Shown: piece by piece, positions 50,134 to 59,983 of the stretch
How positions within the stretch are numbered: the stretch's first letter is position 1
Layout of the letters: every line of letters starts with the position of its first letter
Assembly: GCA_963803775.1 (NCBI GenBank)
Contig: CAWDNS010000006.1
Coordinates: forward strand, 310,001 to 374,000
Length of the DNA stretch: 64,000 nt
DNA from: JABCZH01 sp963803775
Lineage (GTDB): Bacteria; Acidobacteriota; Terriglobia; Terriglobales; Acidobacteriaceae
Direction of reading: 5' to 3'
Translations under genes and position numbers: made by a program
The notes under the pieces: generated by a model
What the model was told of the DNA's origin: nothing
The model's input: only the letters and a program-made list of their open reading frames with translations
Databases searched by the model: none

Positions 50134-52605
50134 ATGGACACCTTGATGCAAGACGTTCGCTACGCACTGCGCATGTTGCGCAAGGCACCGGCTTTTACGG
50201 CAGTGGTTGTCGTCACATTGGCGCTCGGCATCGGCGCGAATACCGCTTTATTCTCCGTGGTAGATGCCGTGCTGCTGCGCCCGCTGGCTTATCAGCAGCC
50301 GGAGCAACTGGTAGCGGTGAAAACAGACATGCCGGGGATCAACCTGACGGATAGAGGCATGTCCCAGCCCGAGTTGGAGGACTTTCAGAAACGCTCGGGA
50401 GTGTTCACCGAAATCTCAGCGGTATGGCCTATCAGCGCCAACATCACCGGACGAGAGAAGCCGGAGCGCGTGGAAGCCAACGCGGTGAGCGCAAATTTTT
50501 TCACGCTGCTGGCCGCGAAACCGGCGCTGGGGCGGGTTTTCAACGACGGCGATTACCGGCCAGGATTCTCTGAAGGCGCGGTGATCAGTGACAGTTTGTG
50601 GCACAAGATGTTCGGAGCCGATCCGCATGTGCTCGGGCAAGCGATCCGGCTTGACACCGATCTCTACACGATTATCGGAGTCATGCCGCCCGAGTTCCGA
50701 CATCCGGGACGCACGCTGCGTCAAGACGTCGAAATATGGGTGGCCGCGGGCTATGCCGCGGATCCGTTTCCGCATCCTCCCGTGCGCACGCAGCGCTTTA
50801 TTCCGGGGGCCATCGCGCGTTTGCAGCCGGGCATGACCATGGCCCAGGCTCAGTCCCGGCTTAACGCCTTCGCGATGCAGTTACGCGAGCAATACCCGAC
50901 AGACTATCCCGCCACCGTGGGCTGGCGTGTACAGCTGGTTCCGCTGCAGCAGGAAGTGGTCGGTAACGTTAGTGTGATGCTTTTTTTGCTGCTGGCAGCC
51001 GTCGGGGCAGTGCTGCTCATTGCCTGCGTCAACATAGCCAGCCTGCTGCTGGCACGATCGTCGGTGCGACACCGTGAAATCGCTATCCGGCAGGCTTTGG
51101 GGGCGGGCACGTGGAGGCTCGTCCGGCAAACGTTGACCGAAAGTGTGGTGTTGTCGCTTTGCGGCGGACTGCTCGCCATACCGCTGACTTTTTGGTTGAA
51201 GAACCTTTTGCTGACACTTGTTCCCGCCAATCTTCCTCGGCTGGCCGAAGTAAATGTGGATGCCCGGACGCTCTTCTTTGTCGCGGCGGTGTCTGTCGTC
51301 ACGGGATTGTTGTTCGGGTTGGCGCCGGCTCTGCAAATGTCGGATTCGCGGCTGGCAGAGAAACTGACGGAGGGATCGCGCGGCGTTGGGATTGCCTCGC
51401 GCCAGCATCGCTTCCTGAGGGCGCTGGTGGTGTCTGAATTTGCGCTCTCTCTGGTCCTGATGGTCAGCGCCGGCCTGTTGCTGCGCAGCTTCTGGAAAGT
51501 ACTGGAAGTGCAACCCGGCTTCAACTCCGACAACCTGGTAACGGCACAATTCTGGATGCCGGTACCCAACGATCCCAAGAACAACCCTTATCCGACGCAG
51601 GAGAAGTTCAATGTGTTCGTGAGCGAGGTCCTGCGGCGTATCGGCGCGTTGCCCGGAGTAAAGGAGGCTGCCATCGGTGGAGGGGTTACTCCTCTTCTCT
51701 CCACACTGCGTAATCCGGTTGCCTTCGCTATCGCGGGACGGGTTGCGGCTCCGGGCGAAGGGCCGACCGCCGAGTTGGGCGTGGCGACGCCCGATCTGTT
51801 CCATGTGATCGAGACTCCGCTCATCAGAGGCCGCATCTTCGCCGAAGCAGACGATGATAAGGGCGAACCGGTCGCGTTGATCGACCAAACGGCCGCGGAA
51901 CGCTATTGGCCCCGTGAGGATCCGCTGGGGAAGCAAGTACAACTGCAATTGGGGGCCAAGCAACCCTTGCGGAGAATTGTTGGAGTCGTGGGGCGAGTCC
52001 GGAGCGACGGGCTTGATGCGCCCTACGTGCCTCACGTGTTTCTGCCTTCGAGGCAAATCGCGGTGAATTCTGTAACGGTTTACATACGGACGGCGGCGAG
52101 TCCCGAAGCGTTGGAAGGGTCGATCCGTCGTGAGGTTCAGGGAGTCAATCCCGACCTGCCGGTATATGCGGTGCGCTCGGTGCGCAGCATGGTCTCCGAC
52201 TCGCTCGCGTCACGCCGCTTTGCCTTGGAGATTCTGGTCTTCTTTGCGGCCACAGCTTTGCTGTTGGCGGCGATTGGCATTTACGGAGTGATGGCGTACT
52301 TCGTGAGCCAGCGAGTGCGCGAGATCGGTGTCCGTATGGCGCTCGGCGCCCAGCGCGGCGACGTACTGAAACTGGTAGTGAGACAGGGAATGTCACTGGC
52401 GCTTATGGGAGTTGTCATCGGGCTAGCCGCGTCTGTTTTGCTGATGCGGTTGATCGCAGGGCTGCTGTTCGGAGTGAGTTCCACCGATCCTTTGACTCTG
52501 CTGATCTTTACCGCGTTGCTGGCCGCGGTGGCGCTGCTGGCGAATTACATTCCGGCAAGTCGAGCGGCGCGGATCGATCCCATGGTCGCGTTGCGTCACG
52601 ACTGA
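50134..52605 (+). CDS. ADOP-family ABC permease 6
   Basis: 823 residues from the ATG at 50134; the frame extends 24 codons upstream into ATPase 2 but that is not part of the family. Signature LMQDVRYALRMLRKAPAF then TLALGIGANTALFSVVD. The FtsX block has CVNIASLLLARSSVRHREIAIRQALG, the C-terminus ARIDPMVALRHD. Slightly longer than most because of inserts in the second periplasmic domain (PVPNDPKNNPYPTQEKF). It begins 11 bases after ATPase 2 and ends 9 bases before permease 7. Confidence 0.95.
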   Translation: MDTLMQDVRYALRMLRKAPAFTAVVVVTLALGIGANTALFSVVDAVLLRPLAYQQPEQLVAVKTDMPGINLTDRGMSQPELEDFQKRSGVFTEISAVWPISANITGREKPERVEANAVSANFFTLLAAKPALGRVFNDGDYRPGFSEGAVISDSLWHKMFGADPHVLGQAIRLDTDLYTIIGVMPPEFRHPGRTLRQDVEIWVAAGYAADPFPHPPVRTQRFIPGAIARLQPGMTMAQAQSRLNAFAMQLREQYPTDYPATVGWRVQLVPLQQEVVGNVSVMLFLLLAAVGAVLLIACVNIASLLLARSSVRHREIAIRQALGAGTWRLVRQTLTESVVLSLCGGLLAIPLTFWLKNLLLTLVPANLPRLAEVNVDARTLFFVAAVSVVTGLLFGLAPALQMSDSRLAEKLTEGSRGVGIASRQHRFLRALVVSEFALSLVLMVSAGLLLRSFWKVLEVQPGFNSDNLVTAQFWMPVPNDPKNNPYPTQEKFNVFVSEVLRRIGALPGVKEAAIGGGVTPLLSTLRNPVAFAIAGRVAAPGEGPTAELGVATPDLFHVIETPLIRGRIFAEADDDKGEPVALIDQTAAERYWPREDPLGKQVQLQLGAKQPLRRIVGVVGRVRSDGLDAPYVPHVFLPSRQIAVNSVTVYIRTAASPEALEGSIRREVQGVNPDLPVYAVRSVRSMVSDSLASRRFALEILVFFAATALLLAAIGIYGVMAYFVSQRVREIGVRMALGAQRGDVLKLVVRQGMSLALMGVVIGLAASVLLMRLIAGLLFGVSSTDPLTLLIFTALLAAVALLANYIPASRAARIDPMVALRHD

Positions 52606-52614
52606 GGTGAGAGC

Positions 52615-55026
52615 ATGGAAACTCTTTTACAAGACCTTCGTTACGGACTGCGCATGTTGCGCAAGAGCCCGGGATTCACTTTCGTGGCAGCGGCGGCGCT
52701 GGCTCTGGGCATCGCCAGCACGACTGCCATTTTCAGCGTTGTGGATACGGTTCTCCTCCACCCGCTGCCTTATCCCGACGCCAACCGTATTCTCAGCGTC
52801 AGGGAATCCGACCCTGCCACCGGAGAAAGATTTTCTTCGTCTCCCGCCAACTACCTCGACTGGCAGGCGCAGAACCACGTCTTCAGCTACATGGCGGGGT
52901 CGCGCGGAGCGCCGGTGAATCTCACCGACGGGGAACGTCCGGAGCGGGTGCGAGGCGTCATGACCTCGACCGGCTTCTTTCCGCTGTTCGGTGTGCCCCC
53001 GATCCTTGGTCGAGCCTTATTGCCCGACGACAGCCAGCCCGGCAACGATCATGTGGTGGTCCTCGGTGGCAGCCTATGGAAACGTCGCTTTGGTTCTGAT
53101 CGCAACCTGGTGGGCCGCAATATCACTCTCAACGGCGAATCCTACACCGTGGTCGGTGTGATGCCTGCGACTTTCAATCCCGACGACTACGGAGAGCTCT
53201 GGCTGCCTTCCGCCTGGGGAGTGCCAACGCATCCTCTTTTGCCCAACCGGGATCCCCGTCCATTCCGCGACCGGCACTACATCGACGCCTGGGGACGCCT
53301 CAAGCCTGGAGTAACTCTGCAACAGGCACGCGAGGAAATGACTGCCATCGCTGCTCGCCTAGGGAAGCAGTATCCTGATTCCAACAAGGACACCGGCGTC
53401 AGTCTCATCGGCATGCAGGACTGGCAGGTCGGTGACATCCGTCCGACGCTCCTGCTCTTGCTGGTGGCGGTGGCGTTCGTGCTGCTCATCGGGTGCGCCA
53501 ACGTTGCCAATCTTCTTCTGGCGCGCGCAACCGGCCGGGCAAGGGAAGTCTCAATCCGAGCGGCTTTGGGTGCAAGCCGTTTGCGGGTGATTCGACAACT
53601 GCTCACCGAGAGCGTCTTGCTGGCTCTGATGGGCGGAGTGGCCGGAGTCCTTCTCGCTGCCTGGTGTGTGCCGGTTCTGTTGGCGATGAGTCCTCCTGAC
53701 ATCCGCGATTTCACTGCGATAGGCGTGAATCGTGACGTCCTGGGCTTCAGCATCATCGTGTCGGTACTCAGTGGAATTCTGTTCGGCCTCGCCCCAGCGC
53801 TGCACGTCTCGCGCGGAAATCTGAACGAATATTTGAAAGAAGGAGAACGCGGCAGCACCGGCAGTCATAGCAAGACTCGTTCTGTGCTGGTGGTCGCGGA
53901 AGTCGGATTGTCTCTGATCCTTTTAGCCGGCTCCGGCCTGCTGATCAAGAGTTTCGTACGCCTGATGGAAGTGAATCCCGGCTTCGATACCAGCGGTCTG
54001 CTGGTGTTCAACGTGGGCCTTCCAACTTCCAGCACTCCGGCGCAACAGGATGACTTTTACCATCAAGTGGTGGAACGGCTACAGGCGTTACCTGGGGTGC
54101 AATCCGCCGGAGCGGTAAGCCGGGTGCCGCTCTCGGGGGGTAATAGCGACCGCGGCTTCGAAGTTCCCGGCAGCAGTAAGAAATACAACGCCGATATTCG
54201 CATCAGCACTCCCTTGTACTTCCAGACGATGGGCATCCCGTTGCTGAAAGGCCGAAGCCTGTCCGAACAGGATGTGCACAGCTCGGTTCAAGTTGCGGTG
54301 ATTAACGAAGCGCTGGCACGCGAGGTGTTCCCCGGACAGGACCCGATTGGCAAATACATCGTTAAGTTCGAGACAGTGGATGGTCCGATCCAGATTGTCG
54401 GTGTAGTCGGCAATGTGCGCCACGAGGACCTGGAAACGGCGCCGCACTCGGAAATTTATTTGTCGTTTGGACAGACGCACTGGCCCTCTGCATTCATGGT
54501 CGTGCGCAGCAAGACTTCCGATCCGCTGGCTCTTTCGGGCGCCGCTCAGAATGCAGTTGCTAGCGTGAACAAAGACATTCCGCTGGCCAACCTGCGTAGC
54601 ATGCAGGACATGTTGGCCAGGTCACTCTTGCGGCGCAAGTTCGCCATGTTGCTGCTTTCCATCTTTGCCGGCCTTGCGATGCTGCTGGCCGCCATCGGAC
54701 TCTACGGCGTGATGTCCTACACCGTCTCTCAGCGCACTCACGAAATCGGAATTCGCATGGCGCTAGGGGCGCAAAAAGAAGACGTGTTGAAGCTTGTCGT
54801 GGGGCAGGGAATGAGGCTAGCCGGGTTGGGGGTTGCTCTCGGGTTGCTCGCCTCCATCGCTCTGACTCGTCTCATGTCAACCATGCTGTTCGGGGTCAGT
54901 GCCCGCGACCCCATTACATTTGGCGCGGTGGCGGCGTTGCTGGCCGCGGTCGCGTTACTCGCAAACTATGTTCCGGCGCGCCGTGCGGCCAAGGTCGATC
55001 CCATGGTGGCGTTGCGGTACGAATGA
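52615..55026 (+). CDS. ADOP-family ABC permease 7
   Basis: 803 residues. Signature LLQDLRYGLRMLRKSPGFT then ALALGIASTTAIFSVVD (GAST-type variation of GANT). The first FtsX block has CANVANLLLARATGRAREVSIRAALG; the C-terminus ends RRAAKVDPMVALRYE. It starts 9 bases after permease 6 with a GAGGTGAGAG ribosome region and ends 24 bases before the outer-membrane factor. The last of the seven permeases. Confidence 0.95.
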   Translation: METLLQDLRYGLRMLRKSPGFTFVAAAALALGIASTTAIFSVVDTVLLHPLPYPDANRILSVRESDPATGERFSSSPANYLDWQAQNHVFSYMAGSRGAPVNLTDGERPERVRGVMTSTGFFPLFGVPPILGRALLPDDSQPGNDHVVVLGGSLWKRRFGSDRNLVGRNITLNGESYTVVGVMPATFNPDDYGELWLPSAWGVPTHPLLPNRDPRPFRDRHYIDAWGRLKPGVTLQQAREEMTAIAARLGKQYPDSNKDTGVSLIGMQDWQVGDIRPTLLLLLVAVAFVLLIGCANVANLLLARATGRAREVSIRAALGASRLRVIRQLLTESVLLALMGGVAGVLLAAWCVPVLLAMSPPDIRDFTAIGVNRDVLGFSIIVSVLSGILFGLAPALHVSRGNLNEYLKEGERGSTGSHSKTRSVLVVAEVGLSLILLAGSGLLIKSFVRLMEVNPGFDTSGLLVFNVGLPTSSTPAQQDDFYHQVVERLQALPGVQSAGAVSRVPLSGGNSDRGFEVPGSSKKYNADIRISTPLYFQTMGIPLLKGRSLSEQDVHSSVQVAVINEALAREVFPGQDPIGKYIVKFETVDGPIQIVGVVGNVRHEDLETAPHSEIYLSFGQTHWPSAFMVVRSKTSDPLALSGAAQNAVASVNKDIPLANLRSMQDMLARSLLRRKFAMLLLSIFAGLAMLLAAIGLYGVMSYTVSQRTHEIGIRMALGAQKEDVLKLVVGQGMRLAGLGVALGLLASIALTRLMSTMLFGVSARDPITFGAVAALLAAVALLANYVPARRAAKVDPMVALRYE

Positions 55027-55050
55027 TTTCGAATCTGAATAGGAGAAGCA

Positions 55051-57060
55051 ATGATTGCGGGAAATAGTAATCGTGCATGTACCTATAGCCACAATAAGAT
55101 ACAGTCGCTATTTCTAGTGTTACTTGCGGGCGTGATTTTCCTCGTCACGGCTTGTGCGCCGGCCCAGAACCTGGTCGACTACTCGAAGCCGGCTTCTCAT
55201 TTTCCCTACCTTGTCAGCCCGTATGTCGCCCACCAAGTGCCGCCGCCGAGTTTCGGCAATACTCCGCGAATCGAAGCTATGCTGAAGGACGGCAAGCTCC
55301 GGCTGTCGCTCAGTGACGCGGTCGCTCTCGCCCTCGAAAACAATCTCGACCTTGCCATAGCCCGCTTCAATCTGTCGATTGCGGACACTGATATCCTGCG
55401 GGCGAAGTCGGGTGAGAGCGTGCGTGGTGTAGCCACCGGATTGGTGCAAGGAACTCCCGGGGGCGGAGTCGGAGGCTTCGGCAGCGGCGCGCCCGGAGCA
55501 GGAGCGGGCGGCACTACTGGCGGCGCAGGCGGTGCCGGCGGCGGCGCCTCAGGATTGGTGCAGTCCACACTTGGCACTGGCACGAACATTGACAACTTCG
55601 ATCCCATCATCACGGGAGGCATGGACATTGAACACGCCACCTTTCCGCAGTCGAGCATCATTCTGAACGGTGTCCAGTCTTTGCAGCAAAACTCTGGCGT
55701 TGCAAATTTCGGGTACACACAGGGATTTGCATCGGGCACGCTGCTAAGCGTGGGTTTTAATAACGATCGCATTACCAATAACAGCCTGTTCAGTATTCTC
55801 TCTCCGGAAGTGGACAGCGCCTTTCGCTTTTCTCTTCGTCAGCATCTGCTGGCCGGCTTTGGTTTTGGGCCCAACATGCGCTTTATTCGCATTGCCCGCA
55901 ACAATCGTGAGATCTCTGACGTGGCCTTTCGCGGACAGGTCATCTCCACGGTTTCGCAGATTCAGAACATCTACTGGGACCTGGTCAACGCCTACGAAGA
56001 TGTGAAGGTGAAAGAGCGATCGCTGGAATTGGCGGAGAAGACTCTTTCCGACGACCGCGAGCAGGTCAGGATCGGCGCCATCGCACCCATGGAAGTCATG
56101 AAGGCTGAGAGCGAAGAGTCTGCCCGCAGTCAGGATCTATTGCTGTCTCAGAACGAGCAGCAATTGCAGGCGCTCCTCATCAAGAACGCCATCACCCGCG
56201 ACCTGAGCGATCCGGTTCTCGCTTCGGCCGAGGTGATTCCCACCGACACCATGAGCATTCCTGATCAGGAACCGATCACGCCGATTCAGGACCTGATCGC
56301 CGACGCGCAAGGGCACCGTCCAGAGTTGGCGGAAGCGCGAATCGATCTCACCAATCGTGAGATCACCCGCAAAGCCGCAGCCAATGCCCTAAAGCCGCAG
56401 GTGGATTTGGTGGCGTTCTACGGAGCCTATGGTTTGGCCGGAGTACAGAATCCAGGCTACGCGGGGCAGCCGATTTGCAGCAATCCACCCTGCCCGCCGC
56501 TGCCTACGTCGGGATATTCCAACGCGTTCAGCGATCTGTTCAAGAACAATTCTCCTGACTATTCGGTTGGCATCAACGTGAACATTCCCTTACGCAATCG
56601 CGGCGCGCAAGCTGACCAGATTCGTTCTCAGTTGGAATATCGGCAGGCACAATTGCATCTGCAACAATTGCAGAATCAGATTGGCATCGAAGTGCGCAAT
56701 GCCCAGTTTGCTCTGGCGCAGAACCGCTCCCGGGTGAACGCTGCACGCAAAGCCCGAGATCTTGCGCAGCAGACTTTTGACATCGAACAGAAGAAAAAGG
56801 CTCTAGGCGCGTCCACCAGTAACCTGGTACTGCAAGCGGACCGCGACCTGGCGCAAGCCGAGTCGAACTTTGTCGCCGCCGAGTCGACTTATGAGAAATC
56901 GCGCGTGGAACTGGATCGCGCCACCGGGCTGACTCTGTCCCACGCCGGCATCGAAATTGAAGACGCGGTGCACGGCGCCGTGCAGCAAGTGCCGACGTTC
57001 TCAGGCGTGACGCCCCGCACCATCGCCCAGCAGCAAGAATCCAAAGCGGAGCAAAATTGA
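55051..57060 (+). CDS. TolC-family outer-membrane factor, possible lipoprotein
   Basis: 669 residues with two outer membrane efflux protein repeats: the first in the region LRLSLSDAVALALENNLDLAIARFNLSIAD, the second with QGHRPELAEARIDLTNREITRKAAANALKPQVDL, plus long coiled helices (NQIGIEVRNAQFALAQNRSRVNAARKARDLAQQ). A lipobox-like LVTAC with Cys35 follows the hydrophobic segment, so lipidation is possible as in NodT-type factors. An unusual Gly-rich stretch at 134-168 lies between short GLVQ repeats, just after the first helix pair. GGAGAAG lies 5 bases before the ATG. It is the tail of the transport genes. Confidence 0.93.
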   Translation: MIAGNSNRACTYSHNKIQSLFLVLLAGVIFLVTACAPAQNLVDYSKPASHFPYLVSPYVAHQVPPPSFGNTPRIEAMLKDGKLRLSLSDAVALALENNLDLAIARFNLSIADTDILRAKSGESVRGVATGLVQGTPGGGVGGFGSGAPGAGAGGTTGGAGGAGGGASGLVQSTLGTGTNIDNFDPIITGGMDIEHATFPQSSIILNGVQSLQQNSGVANFGYTQGFASGTLLSVGFNNDRITNNSLFSILSPEVDSAFRFSLRQHLLAGFGFGPNMRFIRIARNNREISDVAFRGQVISTVSQIQNIYWDLVNAYEDVKVKERSLELAEKTLSDDREQVRIGAIAPMEVMKAESEESARSQDLLLSQNEQQLQALLIKNAITRDLSDPVLASAEVIPTDTMSIPDQEPITPIQDLIADAQGHRPELAEARIDLTNREITRKAAANALKPQVDLVAFYGAYGLAGVQNPGYAGQPICSNPPCPPLPTSGYSNAFSDLFKNNSPDYSVGINVNIPLRNRGAQADQIRSQLEYRQAQLHLQQLQNQIGIEVRNAQFALAQNRSRVNAARKARDLAQQTFDIEQKKKALGASTSNLVLQADRDLAQAESNFVAAESTYEKSRVELDRATGLTLSHAGIEIEDAVHGAVQQVPTFSGVTPRTIAQQQESKAEQN

Positions 57061-58496
57061 GTCCCGTGCAGAGTACGACTGCGGAAAAGGATAGAATTCA
57101 TCCACGTTCAACTGTTATGCCTGCGTCTAGCCATTCCGGTTCGCGCCTTCTGATTGCGGATGATCAGCGTGATGTGCTCGAGGCCTTGCGACTTCTTCTC
57201 AAGCCCGAGGGGTTCTCGATCGAGACCGCTACATCGCCCGCCGGTGTGCTGGATGCTCTCGGCCTCCGCGAATTTGACGCTGTTCTCATCGACCTGAACT
57301 ACACACGCGACACCACCTCTGGTCAGGAAGGTCTCGATCTTCTTTCACGAATTCAAGCGGTGGACAGCACGCTGCCGGTGATCGTAATGACGGCATGGAG
57401 CAGCGTAGATCTGGCGGTTGAGGCGATGCGCCGCGGCGCCCGCGACTTTGTACAAAAACCCTGGGAGAATGCGCGGCTGCTTTCGGTTCTTCGCACCCAA
57501 CTGGAACTGGGCGGCGCTCTCCGTCGCAGTCAACGCCTGGAAGCAGAAAACCGTTTGCTGCGCGCCGAAGGGCTCCCCAAATTCATCGCCAACGCCGAGT
57601 CCATGCAGCCCGTGCTGCGTTTGATCAGCAGCATCGGCCCCTCAGACGCGAACGTGCTGGTAACCGGCGAGCATGGTAGTGGAAAAGAAGTTGTTGCCCG
57701 CACGCTGCATGCTCTCTCCAACCGCGCATCACGCCCACTGGTCGCCGTCAACACCGGCGGCTTGCCCGAGGGCATCTTTGAGAGCGAACTGTTCGGTCAC
57801 GTGAAAGGCGCTTTCACGGACGCGAAGACTGATCGCATCGGCCGCTTCGAACTGGCGCATGGTGGAACGCTTTTTCTCGATGAGATTGCCAACATTCCGA
57901 TCTCCCAGCAGGCCAAACTGCTGCGCGTGCTCGAGAGCGGCGAGATGGAGCGGGTTGGCTCGTCGCAAACCCGCCGCGTGGACGTCCGGATCATCTCTGC
58001 CACGAACGCTGATCTCGATCAGGAAGTTACCGCCGGACGTTTCCGTCAGGATCTTCTGTTCCGCCTGAATACGGTCGAGATTCAGATACCCGCGCTGCGC
58101 GATCGCCGTCAAGACGTTCCTCCCCTGGCCACGTACTTCCTGAGCCGCTACGCCGAGCGTTATCGCAAGCCGGTCAAGACCTTCGATCCTCCCGCCATGC
58201 AGGCGATGTTGGAGTATCCCTGGCCCGGTAACGTACGCGAACTTGACCACGCCGTGGAGCGCGCAGTCCTGCTATCGAGTGGGGAGGCCGTGCGCAGCAG
58301 CGATCTCAGCCTGAAGGCTCCGCAGGCCGGATCTCAGCGCCTGGAAGAACTGAGCCTGGAGGAAGTCGAATCCCTCTTGATTCGCAAAGCGGTCGACCGC
58401 TATGGTGGCAATATCAGCCAGGCGGCTGAAGCGCTGGGGTTGAGCCGTAGCGCACTCTATCGGCGACTGCAGAAATATGGAATCGGAAGCAGCTAA
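57057..58496 (+). CDS. Sigma-54-type response regulator (NtrC class)
   Basis: 479 residues by the TTG at 57057, which overlaps the TolC stop; a better-supported ATG may be 57117 (MPASSHSG). Receiver (about 30-145) with Asp79 in LIDLNY and Lys134 in VQKPW; AAA+ domain with Walker A GEHGSGKE, Walker B GGTLFLDEI, sensor and arginine finger (FRQDLLFRLN); C-terminal Fis-type helix-turn-helix (NISQAAEALGLSRSALYRRLQKYG). The sigma-54 contact loop GAFTGA is GAFTDA (251-256), which may change or abolish sigma-54 activation. It overlaps the kinase gene by 20 bases. Confidence 0.93.
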   Translation: MSPVQSTTAEKDRIHPRSTVMPASSHSGSRLLIADDQRDVLEALRLLLKPEGFSIETATSPAGVLDALGLREFDAVLIDLNYTRDTTSGQEGLDLLSRIQAVDSTLPVIVMTAWSSVDLAVEAMRRGARDFVQKPWENARLLSVLRTQLELGGALRRSQRLEAENRLLRAEGLPKFIANAESMQPVLRLISSIGPSDANVLVTGEHGSGKEVVARTLHALSNRASRPLVAVNTGGLPEGIFESELFGHVKGAFTDAKTDRIGRFELAHGGTLFLDEIANIPISQQAKLLRVLESGEMERVGSSQTRRVDVRIISATNADLDQEVTAGRFRQDLLFRLNTVEIQIPALRDRRQDVPPLATYFLSRYAERYRKPVKTFDPPAMQAMLEYPWPGNVRELDHAVERAVLLSSGEAVRSSDLSLKAPQAGSQRLEELSLEEVESLLIRKAVDRYGGNISQAAEALGLSRSALYRRLQKYGIGSS

Positions 58497-59883
58497 CCCG
58501 GTCCGTCCCGCAGCCGCCGTTACGCCTTCGCCCCAGCCTCGCACTCACCACCGGCCGAGATCCAAAGGCCACTTGAGTCATGAGAACCGCATTCTACTGC
58601 TGGCGCTAGGATCCGGCGCGGCTGGGGTTTTGCTCACCTTGGTGCTGCTCTGGACCGGCGAGCACGATCCCAACACCCGTTGGAGCCTGACTTCCATTGT
58701 CGTATTGCTGTGGGTGGGATTCGCTTTCGGATTGCGTGCAGCCGTGATCCGGCCTTTGCAGACTCTTTCCAATATGCAGTCCGCCTTGCGCGAGGGAGAC
58801 TTTTCGTTCCGCGTGCGCGGGGCCAAGTCGGGCGATGCTCTTGGTGAGCTGATGCTCGAAGTGAATACGCTCTCCGAGTTGCTGCGCGAGCAGCGTTTGG
58901 GTGCGATGGAGGCCGGTGCGCTCCTCACCACGGTGATGACGGAAATCGATGTCGCTGTTTTTGCCTTCGACGGCGAGCAGAGAGTCCGCCTGGTAAACCG
59001 CGCCGGCGAACGCCTGATGGCCCAGAACGCTGAACGCTTGCTGGGCAAGAGCGCCGAGGAACTCGGTCTGCTCGAATGCTTGCAGGGAGAATCCGCCCGC
59101 ACTCTGGAAAAGGTTTTCCCCGGACAGTCCGGCCGTTGGGGTGTCCGTCGCTCGGTATTCCGGCAGGGGGGCAAGCCGCATTATCTGGTGGTTCTGGCCG
59201 ACTTGAGCCGTGCTCTGCGCGAAGAAGAGCGCCAAGCCTGGCAGCGCCTGGTGCGCGTGCTCGGACATGAATTGAACAATTCGCTCGCGCCCATCTGCTC
59301 CATCGCAGGCAGTCTTGAAGATCTTATGAAGCGTGAAGTACGTGCTGCCGATTGGCAAGACGACATGCGCCGTGGGCTGCGCGTCATCGCCGATCGCTCC
59401 GACGCCCTCAGCCGCTTCATGCGCGACTACTCCCGCCTCACGCGTCTGCCCAAGCCCGAGCTTCGCCCCATCGATCTGCACCTGCTGGTGAAGACTGCGG
59501 CCGGCCTCGAGACGCGCACGGCGGTCGAGATCGAGCCCGGGCCGTCGATCACCATGAGCCTCGATTCCGACCAGCTTCAGCAAGCGCTGATCAACCTGAT
59601 TCGCAACGCCGTGGACGCCTCGCTGGAAACCCGAGGAAAAGTCAGCGTGAGCTGGACGAAAAACGGGAGTTGGGTCAATCTCGTTGTGCGTGACGAAGGT
59701 CCGGGAATTGCCAACCTCGGCAATCTCTTTGTGCCTTTCTTCACTACTAAACCCGGAGGGTCGGGAATTGGCCTCGTTCTCAGCCGCCAGATCGCGGAAG
59801 CCCACGGCGGCACGCTTTCCTTGCGCAACCGCGACAAGGAAAAAGGCTGCGAAGCGGTTATTCAGTTGCCGCTCTCGACCTGA
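58477..59883 (+). CDS. NtrY-like histidine kinase
   Basis: 468 residues. Two membrane helices (about 38-60 and 70-92) bracket a very short extracytoplasmic loop, so it senses membrane or cytoplasmic signals. Then HAMP-like, PAS-like segments (IDVAVFAFDGEQRVRLVNRAGERL), HisKA with His264 in VLGHELNNSL, N box LINLIRNAVDAS, G1 RDEGPGI, F box FVPFFTTK and G2 GSGIGLVLS. The HELNNSLAPI motif is typical of NtrY-type kinases. It is the cognate partner of the upstream regulator by overlap and order. Coupled control of the whole transport run is the natural inference. Confidence 0.93.
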   Translation: MESEAANPVRPAAAVTPSPQPRTHHRPRSKGHLSHENRILLLALGSGAAGVLLTLVLLWTGEHDPNTRWSLTSIVVLLWVGFAFGLRAAVIRPLQTLSNMQSALREGDFSFRVRGAKSGDALGELMLEVNTLSELLREQRLGAMEAGALLTTVMTEIDVAVFAFDGEQRVRLVNRAGERLMAQNAERLLGKSAEELGLLECLQGESARTLEKVFPGQSGRWGVRRSVFRQGGKPHYLVVLADLSRALREEERQAWQRLVRVLGHELNNSLAPICSIAGSLEDLMKREVRAADWQDDMRRGLRVIADRSDALSRFMRDYSRLTRLPKPELRPIDLHLLVKTAAGLETRTAVEIEPGPSITMSLDSDQLQQALINLIRNAVDASLETRGKVSVSWTKNGSWVNLVVRDEGPGIANLGNLFVPFFTTKPGGSGIGLVLSRQIAEAHGGTLSLRNRDKEKGCEAVIQLPLST

Positions 59884-59983
59884 ACCAGAGAAAGGCCGAC
59901 AGCAGAGGCAACTCCAGCCACCTTAAGTTACAATGACTCGCCCTTAAACATCCAGAATTTGCAATCACAATACCGGAGGAAAA

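Noticed and set aside
50881..52056. 391-codon minus-strand frame across permease 6
   Set aside because: Fully antisense to a strongly conserved permease and rich in Arg, Gln and Pro with no domain; an artefact of codon bias.
58606..59805. 399-codon minus-strand frame across the NtrY-like kinase
   Set aside because: Antisense to a complete kinase with all motifs; no recognisable fold or ribosome site.
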